Shown here: positions 54,907 to 63,420 of the stretch, piece by piece
Layout: each line of letters begins with the position of its first letter
How positions within the stretch are numbered: position 1 is the first letter of the stretch
Assembly (NCBI GenBank): GCA_016879935.1
Contig: JAACJQ010000041.1
Location: 1-64,000 of the forward strand
Source: Archangiaceae bacterium
GTDB taxonomy: Bacteria > Myxococcota > Myxococcia > Myxococcales > Myxococcaceae
Direction of reading: 5' to 3'
DNA length: 64,000 nucleotides
The notes under the pieces: model-generated
The model's database searches: none
What the model saw: the letters and a program-made list of their open reading frames with translations, nothing else
What the model was told of the DNA's origin: nothing
Program-made: the position numbers and the translations under genes

Positions 54907-56421
54907 TCAGGGGCAGAAGACAGAGACGAGCGGGGCTCCACCCGCGCGGTCGCAGGCGCGGGCGAGGTTGAACGACGACACGTTCTCGGGCGCCGAGCGG
55001 TAGGTCGCGAAGTACGTGCGGTCGTACTGCTCGAGGCGCTCTTCGGGAATCTGGCGCAGCACGCCCGCCGCGTCGGCCGAGAGCTCCCGCAGGTACCAGG
55101 TGTCGAGATGGCCTTCGCGGGCGATGTTCTTCCGCGCGATGAAAGCGTCGGGGTTCATCGCGTTGAAGCCGGTGAGCACGAGCACGCCAGCGGCGACGAA
55201 GCCCAGGGCGAACCGCTGCGGCCAGGCCCAGACCGTCACCGCGCGCCAGATGAGCAGCAGCGCGACGAACACGCAGATGACCTGCGAGAGCACGCGCTGG
55301 CGGGTGAAGCCGTACACGTCTTCGTAGAGCATCATGCGGTTCACGGCCGAGAGGAGCATCGGCAGCGTCGCGGCCACCAGCACGCTCGCGCCCAGCTTCA
55401 CGGCCAGGCCCTGCGTCGCGGTCGCGATCTTCGCGCGGTGCGGAACGCTGAGCACCGTCATGAGCACGATGCCGGCGACGGCGAGCAGCTGCCAGAAGCC
55501 CTCACACGCGTACTTCGAATAGGTGACGCCGGGCGGCAGGGTGCAGCTGTCGGGGGCGAAGGCGCAGCGGGCCGAGACGGCGCTGAAGAGCACGAGCACC
55601 AGCGTGAGCCCGCCGAGAATCGCGAACGCTTCGGGCAGACCGAGCTGAACCGTCGGAGCCGCCGTCTGCTCCGAGCGCGCGAGCGAGCGGCGACGCAGCG
55701 CCCACGTCACCAGCCCCACCGCCACCGTGAACGTCCACACCCCGACCATCGCCATGCGCATCACCTGCGGAACCGGAAGCCCCACGAGCTGAGTCGCCGC
55801 TGCGTCGAGCTGCGCTTCGAAGGCCGCGTCACCCGACGCGAGCAGAATCGTCACCAGCCCGACGATCGGCCCGCCGATGAGCAGCATCTTCGCGAGCGGC
55901 GCGAACAGCTTCGGCCACGACGCCGACAGCTTCGACGTGTTCAGCTCCGACGAGATCGCCGCCGCGCCGGTCTTCATGCCCTGACCGACCGCGACGAACG
56001 GGCTCGTGGTCAGGTCCTTCATCGAGACGTCGGCGACGGGCAGGTCTCCGTTCCACCCGCGCGCGGCGAGCGCGAGCAGGCCGGTGACGCCGATGACGTC
56101 GAAGAAGACGAGCATGCCGCTGTCACGCACCACGGCGAACGACGCGATCAACACCGCCGCGGCGAGCAGCCACTTGTGCGAGCGCGCCGACTGCCAGCCC
56201 TCTTTCCGATTCGCGGTGCCGAGCAGCACGCTGAAGGCGAGGGTGACGAGGAAGAAGCCGAGGCCCAGCGCGCCGCCATCGAAGGTCCACGCAGAGAGCA
56301 GGCCGAGCAGCAAAGCGCCGATCAGCACGGAGCGCTTCGCGTGGACGGGTCGGCGAACGGCCTGGAGCGGGGCGGCGGGAGTGAGCTCGGCGTCGGAGTC
56401 GGTGAGGGTCGTCGTGTTCAT
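54907..56421 (-). CDS. DUF4173-like multi-pass membrane protein
   Basis: A 504-residue protein with about twelve membrane helices (including LIGALLLGLLSAWTF, LLIGGPIVGLVTILLASGD and LLAVAGIVLMTVLSVP). The segment YSKYACEGFWQLLAV and the helix layout match DUF4173/DUF4153 proteins. The last 80 residues are soluble with Arg and Glu clusters (DAAGVLRQIPEERLEQYDRT). Function unknown. Start at ATG 56421. An unrelated 101-base gap separates it from the next gene upstream. Confidence 0.78.
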   Translation of the reverse strand: MNTTTLTDSDAELTPAAPLQAVRRPVHAKRSVLIGALLLGLLSAWTFDGGALGLGFFLVTLAFSVLLGTANRKEGWQSARSHKWLLAAAVLIASFAVVRDSGMLVFFDVIGVTGLLALAARGWNGDLPVADVSMKDLTTSPFVAVGQGMKTGAAAISSELNTSKLSASWPKLFAPLAKMLLIGGPIVGLVTILLASGDAAFEAQLDAAATQLVGLPVPQVMRMAMVGVWTFTVAVGLVTWALRRRSLARSEQTAAPTVQLGLPEAFAILGGLTLVLVLFSAVSARCAFAPDSCTLPPGVTYSKYACEGFWQLLAVAGIVLMTVLSVPHRAKIATATQGLAVKLGASVLVAATLPMLLSAVNRMMLYEDVYGFTRQRVLSQVICVFVALLLIWRAVTVWAWPQRFALGFVAAGVLVLTGFNAMNPDAFIARKNIAREGHLDTWYLRELSADAAGVLRQIPEERLEQYDRTYFATYRSAPENVSSFNLARACDRAGGAPLVSVFCP

Positions 56422-56522
56422 GAAGCAATCGTCGAAGGCCCCCGCGCGAAAACGGGTGAGCCCACGTGCCGACCTTCAGGAACGTTGGTGCAGAAGCTGT
56501 GCAGAACGATTCGTCGGGAACA

Positions 56523-57314
56523 TCAGAGGGTTGCGGGCAGCCGAACCGTCACGGCGACGCCTGCGCCGGAAGAATCGAGCACCACCGTCGGCGTGGCAGC
56601 AGGTTCTGCTCCCACGAAGAACAGCACCACCGCGCCGACCACCGCCGCCGCCCCGATGCCGAAGCCGAGTCGTGAGAGCAGCTGCGATCGTTCTCCCCGC
56701 GCGACCAGCCCCGCGCTCGCCTCGTTCGACAAGCTCGCGCCCGTCGTCGCCACCAGCTCGAGGTGGGCCGCGTTCGCGTCGAACCAGAAGGCCGTCGCGG
56801 CGCCCGCCAGCGCAACGCCTGCGGCTGCCGGAATCCACGAATACCAGCGCGCGCTGTGCACGACAGGAGGTCTGAACTGCGCGGCCAGCGTCGCGGCGGC
56901 CTCTTCGAGACGAGGCAGCAGGTCGCGTTCGTTCATCGCGGTCGCGGCATGCTCTGCCAGCACCCGCCCATCGGAGGCGGCGACGATCTTGAGGTGAAGT
57001 TGAAAGACGTCGTCGAGTCTGGCGATCGAGCCCATCACCGTGCCCTCGACGCCCAGCGCGCCTGCCAGCTCGGCGGTGCAGCTGCTGTCGCCGTCGGCGC
57101 AGCCCAGCAGTTGCTTCTGACGCTCGAGCCCGAGCACCGCGGCGATCTCCTTCTGGGTGATGACGGTGAGGTTCTGTTTGCGGAGCGCTCCGGCGAAGTG
57201 CTCGGCCGAGAAGTCGAGCAGCTCGGGCGCCACCTTCACGCCCGTGAAGCCGGGCAGCGCGAGCTTCTGGGCCGGCGCAGCGCTGACGGTGAGTGAGAGG
57301 AGGAGGGCGATCAT
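56523..57314 (-). CDS. Hypothetical membrane-anchored protein
   Basis: A 263-residue protein with signal peptide (MIALLLSLTVSAA), a soluble domain resembling TolB-like/lipoprotein-assembly alpha/beta proteins (LTVITQKEIAAVLGLERQKQ; TAELAGALGVEGTVMGSI), then two C-terminal hydrophobic segments (about 157-175 and 216-233). The layout is that of a sensor-like or curli-type secretion protein, but no family is certain. Its start overlaps the propeller gene stop (ATGA), indicating a shared operon and coupled translation. Confidence 0.65.
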   Translation of the reverse strand: MIALLLSLTVSAAPAQKLALPGFTGVKVAPELLDFSAEHFAGALRKQNLTVITQKEIAAVLGLERQKQLLGCADGDSSCTAELAGALGVEGTVMGSIARLDDVFQLHLKIVAASDGRVLAEHAATAMNERDLLPRLEEAAATLAAQFRPPVVHSARWYSWIPAAAGVALAGAATAFWFDANAAHLELVATTGASLSNEASAGLVARGERSQLLSRLGFGIGAAAVVGAVVLFFVGAEPAATPTVVLDSSGAGVAVTVRLPATL

Positions 57315-59101
57315 GGCAGCGCCCCCTCGTGCGTGAGCAGCGCCCCCGAGTACCCGGCGACGGTGATGCTCCGGCCCGAGTCGGTGACGGTGAGTGAGCG
57401 CAGCAGCACCTCGGTGGGGATCGTCGTCTTCGAGCGCAGGGCGCCGGCTCCATCGAAGTGATAGAGCCGCCCGCCGCTCGCGAGCGCGTACACGCCGTCG
57501 GCTCCGTCGCCGCTCATGGCCGAGAAGGTCGACGGGTCGGTGCCCACCATCACCCACGAGCCGGTGCCCTGCTTCATCCACACCGAGGAGCGCTCGGCCA
57601 CGAAGAGGGCGCCGGGCGTGGCGGCGATCGCGGCTCCGAACGTGGTCGGCCCCTGGTTCACCGTACAGCCCGCGCGCGTACACTCGAGAATCTCGCCGCC
57701 CGTGGTGCCGAGCAGCATCGTGTCGCCCCGCGTCGCGATGGAGTCGAGCGAAGGCGTCGGGCCCGGCCTCACGATGACGGTCGTGCTCCCGCTGACGGTG
57801 GAGATGTCGTCGCCCGCGAGCCACACCGTTCCATCGCGGGTCTGCGTGACGAGCCCGTAGGTGCGGCCCTCGACGACGTGGGTCCACGCGCTGCCATCGA
57901 AGCGCCAGGCGCCGCCTTCTCCCGTCGCCCACACCTCGGTCTCGCTGACCGCGAAGATGCCCCACAGCGGCCGAGGCTGGAGACGCTCGAGCCCGAACGC
58001 GCCGCCGCGCTTCGTGCGGTGCAGCACCTCGCCTGCCTGCGTGCAGGCCCACACGTCGTCGGCCGTACGGGCGTGCAGCGCGGTGATGCGCTCGAAGGTG
58101 CCCTGCGCGGTCGGCACGAACGCTCCTGCTTGAAGTCGCAGCAGGTGGCCGTCGGTGCCTCCCAGCCAGCCCGTCGAGCCCGCCACCGAGAGCGCCGACG
58201 TCTCGAAGCTCGCGGGCAGCCGCGAGGCCTGAAGGAGGGTGCCGTTCCAGTGCGCGAGGTTCTCGTTGCCGTCGGCGGCCCAGACGTCGCTCGGGCTCGT
58301 CGCCGAGAGCGAGTCCACCGTGTTCACCAGCGAGCTCGTCTCGGCCCTCCATGTCGAGCCGACGAGGTGCAGCAACGAGCCGCCTGCACCTGCCGCCCAG
58401 GCCTCACCGGCGCTCACCGAGAGCACCTGGTACAGATCCGTCGTCACCACCGGCGTGAACGACGTCCACTGCAGGGTGTCGACGCTGGCCTTCGCGCTTC
58501 GCCCGACCGTGCCCACCGCGAGCAGATCGTTCGTCTCGGTGAAGGCGAGACCGAGCGGCTCGAAGGCAGGCGGGGTGACGATGACGCAGGTCGCTCCGTT
58601 GACCAGACACAGCTTGCCGTTTGCAGCGACTGCCACCTGACCGCGCGCCGAGGTCACGACGCTGTCGACCCGCGGCGGGCCGGAGAGCGGCTCGAAGGTT
58701 CCGCCGTCGAAGCGGAAGAGGCCTTCGTCGGCGCCGAGGTAGAAGAGACCTTCGGGGGTTCGGGCGAGACGCTTGAAGTTCGCGCGCGGAGCGCCGGCGA
58801 TCGGCTGCCAGGCGCGGCCGTCGAAGTGGAGCAGAAGGCCATCGGGCCCTGCAGCCCACGCCTCGTCGGGCGCGACGGTGAGCAGCGCTTTGATCGTGCT
58901 GCGCGGAGCCACGTCCCAACACCAGTTGCCGCTGCCACAGAAGCGCGTCTCGCTCGTGCCTCCGTCGCTTGCGTGCGCTCCGCCATCGGCGTCGACGGCT
59001 TCACCGACGCAGTGGCCCGAGGCCTGACACGCAGCGAGGTCCTTCCTGAAGTCGAAGCACCCCGCACACCCGATGAGCACCAACAGCCAGACTGTACGCA
59101 C
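57311..59101 (-). CDS. Beta-propeller-type lipoprotein
   Basis: A 596-residue lipoprotein. The lipobox is CAGC, followed by a DGG linker and a Cys-containing neck (FCGSGNWCWDVAP). The rest is a series of about twelve to fourteen short repeats, each with a WAAG/VWA/LLHF-type element (DEAWAAGPDGLLLHFDG; SDVWAADGNENLAHWNG; TEVWATGEGGAWRFDG), as in photosystem-stability-factor-like propellers. It is likely a cell-surface scaffold. It is followed by the coupled membrane-anchored gene. Confidence 0.8.
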   Translation of the reverse strand: MRTVWLLVLIGCAGCFDFRKDLAACQASGHCVGEAVDADGGAHASDGGTSETRFCGSGNWCWDVAPRSTIKALLTVAPDEAWAAGPDGLLLHFDGRAWQPIAGAPRANFKRLARTPEGLFYLGADEGLFRFDGGTFEPLSGPPRVDSVVTSARGQVAVAANGKLCLVNGATCVIVTPPAFEPLGLAFTETNDLLAVGTVGRSAKASVDTLQWTSFTPVVTTDLYQVLSVSAGEAWAAGAGGSLLHLVGSTWRAETSSLVNTVDSLSATSPSDVWAADGNENLAHWNGTLLQASRLPASFETSALSVAGSTGWLGGTDGHLLRLQAGAFVPTAQGTFERITALHARTADDVWACTQAGEVLHRTKRGGAFGLERLQPRPLWGIFAVSETEVWATGEGGAWRFDGSAWTHVVEGRTYGLVTQTRDGTVWLAGDDISTVSGSTTVIVRPGPTPSLDSIATRGDTMLLGTTGGEILECTRAGCTVNQGPTTFGAAIAATPGALFVAERSSVWMKQGTGSWVMVGTDPSTFSAMSGDGADGVYALASGGRLYHFDGAGALRSKTTIPTEVLLRSLTVTDSGRSITVAGYSGALLTHEGALP

Positions 59102-59206
59102 CCAACCTCCTGGCGCGGCACCCTACCAGCGCCACCAGTGTGCGACGTCTGTTGTGCGCGAGGCTCCCACCCCTGTTTCGTCGAACACGCGCTCCGGCGA
59201 ACTCGC

Positions 59207-59212
59207 TATCGT
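59207..59212 (+). promoter_or_regulatory. TATCGT -10-like element before the HEAT gene
   Basis: TATCGT ends nine bases before the GTG at 59222, as in the 53240 example. No good -35 box is seen at standard distance. Confidence 0.2.
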
Positions 59213-59221
59213 GACGCGCGC

Positions 59222-59941
59222 GTGCGGTCTCTCTGTGTCGCCTTCGGCTTTCTCGCTTCCACGGCCCTCGGTGCAGACCCGCGCGTGACGCTGCTCTCGA
59301 AGCAGCTGACGAACACGAAAGATCCCCGCGTTCGCGCGCAGACGGTGCTGCTGCTCGGGCAGACGGGCAGTGAAGACGCCGTCGCGCCGCTCTGCGCACA
59401 GCTCAAAGACGCGGAGTCGATCGTGCGCGCCGCCGCCGCCAACGCCCTCGGAGAGCTTCGCCTCGACAGCGCCACCACCTGCCTCAAGTCGGCGCTCGGC
59501 GAGCAGGACTCGGCCGTTCGCGCGGCGATGGAGAAGGCGTTGTCGACGCCCGCCCTGCAAAAGGGCTCGCTCTACCTCAACATCGAGCCCATCTCGGGCG
59601 GCCTCGACTCCAACCTCGTCACCCTCGCCGACGATCTCCTCAAGTCACACCTCTCGACGATGGGCGCCACGTTCGCGCCGGCCGGCGAAGAGAAGAAGGC
59701 GGCACAGGCGCTGATCAAATCGAGGGCGCTGCGTGGCTATCAGGTGCGGCTGCAGCTCGCGCCCGGCGAAAAGGACAAGCAGCTCAAGGTCGAGATGTTG
59801 ATCATGACGTACCCGGAGCAGGCGCTCCAGGGCAGCTGGAACGTCAAGGCGTCGGGTGGAAAACCCGAGTCACTCATCAAGGCCATGGTACCGAAGGTCA
59901 TCGACGACGCGGCCGGCGACCTCAACTGGAAGAGTCCGTAA
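59222..59941 (+). CDS. HEAT-repeat exported protein
   Basis: A 239-residue protein with a signal peptide (VAFGFLASTALGA), about three HEAT-like repeats (DPRVRAQTVLLLGQTGSEDA; DAESIVRAAAANALGELRLD; DSAVRAAMEKALSTP), and a 110-residue alpha/beta C-terminal domain (LKVEMLIMTYPEQALQG). HEAT repeats mediate protein contacts. The GTG at 59222 gives the signal peptide directly. A HAMP-domain gene follows by 22 bases, so the two may work together. Confidence 0.75.
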   Translation: MRSLCVAFGFLASTALGADPRVTLLSKQLTNTKDPRVRAQTVLLLGQTGSEDAVAPLCAQLKDAESIVRAAAANALGELRLDSATTCLKSALGEQDSAVRAAMEKALSTPALQKGSLYLNIEPISGGLDSNLVTLADDLLKSHLSTMGATFAPAGEEKKAAQALIKSRALRGYQVRLQLAPGEKDKQLKVEMLIMTYPEQALQGSWNVKASGGKPESLIKAMVPKVIDDAAGDLNWKSP

Positions 59942-59963
59942 GGGGAAGAGGCGAAAGAACGAC

Positions 59964-60680
59964 ATGTCTACCCAGGCAGCAGCACCAGCGCAGCCTTACC
60001 AACGGAAGCTGAAGAACTTCCTGTTGGACGCGCGGTTTCAGCTGAAGTTCGCCGTCTACTTCATCGTGCCCACGCTGGTGATCGCGGGCGTGCTGGGGTT
60101 CTTCATCTTCTCGACGACGGGCAACCTCTTCCGCCAGATGACCCAGGCCGTCGAGGCGCGCTCGAAGTCGGCCGAGACGAGCAAAGAGCTCGGCACCTGC
60201 ACGCTCAACAACGAGCTCACCAAGGGCATGGACGACCCGGCCCTGATGACGAAGCTCGAGGTGCGCTCCAAGGAGATCGACGCCGCCTACGAAGCCGAGA
60301 AGCAGGCCATCGTGCAGCAGCAGAAAGATCTCGTCGCCCAGCAGCAGACGACCATTGCGGTGATGGTGGGCCTGTTGTTGTTGTTCGTGCTGGTGATCGG
60401 CTTCGTGGCCATCGTGATCACCCACCGCATCGTCGGGCCGCTCTTCCGCATCAAGCGCATGGGGCGAGAGGTGGCCAACGGCGTCGTCCGGCCGCCCGAG
60501 TACGGCCTGCGGCCGGGCGACGAGCTGAAAGACGTCTTCGACGTGTTCGCGACGATGGTGAAGGCGCTGCGCGATCGCACCGAGGCCGACTTGAAGGCGG
60601 TCGAAGCGGCGGCCGCAGGAGACAAGGACGCGCTCGAGCGGCACCGTGCCGAGCTCGTCGCCAGACTCGAGAAGCGGTGA
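59964..60680 (+). CDS. HAMP-domain membrane protein without output domain
   Basis: A 238-residue protein with two membrane helices (about residues 29-50 and 131-153), a short periplasmic loop that is largely helical (SKEIDAAYEAEKQAIVQQQK), and a cytoplasmic HAMP-like linker (THRIVGPLFRIKRMGREVANG) followed by a short coil. There is no kinase, cyclase or chemotaxis signalling domain after the HAMP, so it likely signals to another protein. ATG 59964 follows AGGGGAAGAGGCG. It converges with the exonuclease gene with no gap. Confidence 0.8.
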   Translation: MSTQAAAPAQPYQRKLKNFLLDARFQLKFAVYFIVPTLVIAGVLGFFIFSTTGNLFRQMTQAVEARSKSAETSKELGTCTLNNELTKGMDDPALMTKLEVRSKEIDAAYEAEKQAIVQQQKDLVAQQQTTIAVMVGLLLLFVLVIGFVAIVITHRIVGPLFRIKRMGREVANGVVRPPEYGLRPGDELKDVFDVFATMVKALRDRTEADLKAVEAAAAGDKDALERHRAELVARLEKR

Positions 60681-62843
60681 TCACGCAGCGACGGTGACGG
60701 TGGCGCGAACGCGCACGTCGATCATCGCGGGCGAAGCGGAGTGCCAGGCGAGCCCATCGAGGGCGGCCTGCCAGAGCTGAGGTTGGAAGGGCTGCCTGAG
60801 CAGCACCGACTCGACGGTGACGCCGCGAAGCGCGAGCCGGCGAAGACCAAACGGGTCGCCCAGCCCGAGCGCCACGACCGGTCCCTGCGTCACTGGCGGT
60901 GCGCCGGCCCCCCACCACTCCTTGAGCACGACGTCGTCCGGCCCGGCGCCCGAGGCGTTGAGGCGCACGCGGCGGCCCTGGGTACGGGCGCGGGCGACGA
61001 AGGCAGCGACGAGCGACTCCGAGAGTGGCTCGCCGCTCAGCACGGTCAGCGGGCCGGCGATCGACAGCGCGACCGACGCCAGCGCGTCGTCGCTGCCGAG
61101 GTTGTCGAGCACTGCGAAGGGTCGTTGGGTCTCGGCGCGGCCGTGACGTTCGACGACTGGCGCACCCACGCGTCGCTCCCAGCCTGGCGCGCGGCGACCG
61201 TCGGAGACGAACAGGGAGGGCACCACCGCCGCCAGGGCCTGGAGCGACGCCTCGCAGATCGCGGTCGCGGGCTTGAGCCACAGCGACGAGGCCGACGCGA
61301 AGAACTCGAAGCGATCGTCGGGAGCGGTGAGCCGGGGAATCACCTCGGCCAGCGCCGAGGCCTCGTTCAGCACGCCTTCCACGAGGGGCGTCATCGGGCT
61401 CGCGCGCAGCTCCGACAGCCACCAGGCGAGATCGCGACCCAGCGCGGAGATGGCGTCACGCAGCGACAGCCACGGCTCCTGCGGCGTGCGCTCGATCTTC
61501 GTCGCCTCGGGGAAGGCGGCCAGCCGCTGGGCCAGCTCCCTGGTGCGTGTGTGCACGGCCTGGAGCCCGGAGGTGAGCGGTCTTCCCGGCGCGGCGAGAT
61601 CGGCCAGCTCTGGCAGCCGGAACAGTCGCGACACTTCGAGCGAGACCGTCAGGCGCCGCCGCTCGAGCTCGACCGCGCTGGGCGCATCGAGCCAGATCAA
61701 CGCCGACGGTCGAACGCCCGCCTCCAGCCACTCGGCCACCTCTTGATGGGTGCCCGCGAACAGCCCGGCAGGCGGCGCCTCGTCGCACTTCGCTTTCATC
61801 AACGTGCGCATGCTGTCGAAGAGGGGAACCCGATCTCTCCAGAAGCCGCTCACGTTGGCGCCGTCATCGGCGGCCCGCGTGCCCCAGCTCTCGAGGTACG
61901 CCATCGAGGCGGCGAGCGAGGGATCGAGCACCACGCGTCGCGACAACAGCGCACCCAGCCGTTCACCCGACGCGCGCGCCGAGCGTGAAGGCAGCCGAGG
62001 CAGGCCGAGGTGCTTCAGTCGCGCATGCGGGCAGACGAGCCACACCGAGGGCCCGGCCCGCTTCGCCGTCTCGATCAACATCGGCTCGAGCTGCGGCGCT
62101 TCGAGCTCGAGCGCCATCGCGACGGGCGTGCGCGCCCAGGCGCCCAACACCGGCGGGAGCGCGAGGTCGAGCGCGGGCGCAGCCACGACGGGCGCAGGAG
62201 CCGGCGCATCGAAGGCCGCGTCAGACAGGCCCGACAACACCCGCTGCAGCGGCGCATGGCTCTGCACGCGGTTCGCCAACGACTTGAGCTGTGTTCGTCG
62301 CGAAGGCTCACACGCGCGCTCGAGCAGCTTCTCGACCACCCGCCAGGTGTCCTTCGCGTCGTCGAGCGCGCGATGCCGGGCGCCAGTCGAGAGCCCCGCC
62401 CACTGCACGAGCGCGTCGAGCGAGTGACTCTTCAGCTCGGGGAACAGCACCAGCGCCAGCTCGCACGAGTCGAGCACTGGCACGTCGTCGAGCAGCCCTT
62501 TCAAGAACGAGCGCTCGAACAGCGCGTTGTGCGCCACCACCGTCACGTCACGGAACAGCGGCTTGAGCGAGGGCAGCAGCTCGTCGAACGAGGCGGCGCC
62601 TTCGAGATCGTCATCGGTGAGGCCCGTCAGCGCCGAGATGACCGCGGGCATCGGCCGGGTGGGGCGAATGAGCCACGCGTGCTCGGCGGCGATCGCTCCG
62701 CCTTCGATCAGCACCGCGCCCAGCTCGACCACCTCGTCAGCGCCCGCGTCGAGGCCGGTCGTCTCGATGTCGAGAAACAGATGCCGATCCAGCAGGTGGG
62801 AGAGCCTGAGCACGAAGCGCACCCTAGCGTGTCGGCCTGACAT
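60681..62843 (-). CDS. DnaQ-type 3'-5' exonuclease with helicase-like C-terminus
   Basis: A 720-residue protein. Residues about 20-185 are a DEDDh exonuclease: LFLDIETTGLD (motif I), VAHNALFERSFL (motif II, with Glu where Asp is usual) and HRALDDAKDTW (motif III). The remaining 530 residues recall the DnaQ-DinG fusion layout (VWLVCPHARLKHLGLP; SGFWRDRVPLFDSMR), but no Walker A GKT or DEAH box is visible. The second half may thus be an inactivated helicase. Similarity to DinG is inference. Start at ATG 62843. Confidence 0.75.
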   Translation of the reverse strand: MSGRHARVRFVLRLSHLLDRHLFLDIETTGLDAGADEVVELGAVLIEGGAIAAEHAWLIRPTRPMPAVISALTGLTDDDLEGAASFDELLPSLKPLFRDVTVVAHNALFERSFLKGLLDDVPVLDSCELALVLFPELKSHSLDALVQWAGLSTGARHRALDDAKDTWRVVEKLLERACEPSRRTQLKSLANRVQSHAPLQRVLSGLSDAAFDAPAPAPVVAAPALDLALPPVLGAWARTPVAMALELEAPQLEPMLIETAKRAGPSVWLVCPHARLKHLGLPRLPSRSARASGERLGALLSRRVVLDPSLAASMAYLESWGTRAADDGANVSGFWRDRVPLFDSMRTLMKAKCDEAPPAGLFAGTHQEVAEWLEAGVRPSALIWLDAPSAVELERRRLTVSLEVSRLFRLPELADLAAPGRPLTSGLQAVHTRTRELAQRLAAFPEATKIERTPQEPWLSLRDAISALGRDLAWWLSELRASPMTPLVEGVLNEASALAEVIPRLTAPDDRFEFFASASSLWLKPATAICEASLQALAAVVPSLFVSDGRRAPGWERRVGAPVVERHGRAETQRPFAVLDNLGSDDALASVALSIAGPLTVLSGEPLSESLVAAFVARARTQGRRVRLNASGAGPDDVVLKEWWGAGAPPVTQGPVVALGLGDPFGLRRLALRGVTVESVLLRQPFQPQLWQAALDGLAWHSASPAMIDVRVRATVTVAA

Positions 62844-62976
62844 TCATGAAGGCTCTGATCTTATTGATCAAACGACGAAGGTGATCGATCGCGCGACCTC
62901 ACGGAATCACCAGGTCATGCGACGGGACAAACCGGAATGGGCCGCCAGCCGTTTCAGTTCCAACGACCGAGGTGCC

Positions 62977-63309
62977 ATGAACGTTCAGGTGTTGGTCAGT
63001 CAGATGGACACGCCCCAGGGGCTGCGCGAGTGGATCTCGCAGCGGCTGCACGAGGTGTTGGGCGCGGCGGTGACGAGCGTGCTCTCGGTGGCCGTGGTGA
63101 TGAACCCGGTGGTGAACGCGCGCCGGCCTGATCCGGTCGTTCGATGTTCGATGGTGGTGACGACGGCGAGCGGCCGCCGCGTGGTCGAGACGCGTGACGC
63201 GAAGGCCGAAGCGGCCCTCGAGCGCGCGATGCGTCTGGTGAGCTTGAGCCTCTTCGCCGATCAGCCGCTCAGCGTCACCACGACCGAGAAGCCCGCTCCG
63301 CTGAGCTGA
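62977..63309 (+). CDS. HPF/RaiA-like ribosome-associated protein
   Basis: A 110-residue protein with a beta-alpha-beta-beta-beta-alpha fold like HPF/RaiA: N-terminal MNVQVLVSQMDTPQGLREWI, the strand VRCSMVVTTASG and the last helix KAEAALERAMRLVSLSL. HPF proteins bind idle 30S subunits and promote hibernation. The similarity is in layout more than in exact motifs, so the call is moderate. ATG 62977 has GAGG six bases upstream. It is divergent from the exonuclease. Confidence 0.55.
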   Translation: MNVQVLVSQMDTPQGLREWISQRLHEVLGAAVTSVLSVAVVMNPVVNARRPDPVVRCSMVVTTASGRRVVETRDAKAEAALERAMRLVSLSLFADQPLSVTTTEKPAPLS

Positions 63310-63420
63310 CGGAGTCGACGTCGACCCTGCGGCGCCCTCCGCCCTCCCGGCACGGTCGGCATCGCGCAGGGTTGGCGTGGGCATCTGTGCTGCACCGCCC
63401 GACTCCTTCGGGAGGCGGGC

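Noticed and set aside
57458-59200. Open plus-strand frame across the propeller lipoprotein
   Set aside because: Shadow of the minus-strand gene; only the part from 59222 has a signal peptide and HEAT repeats.
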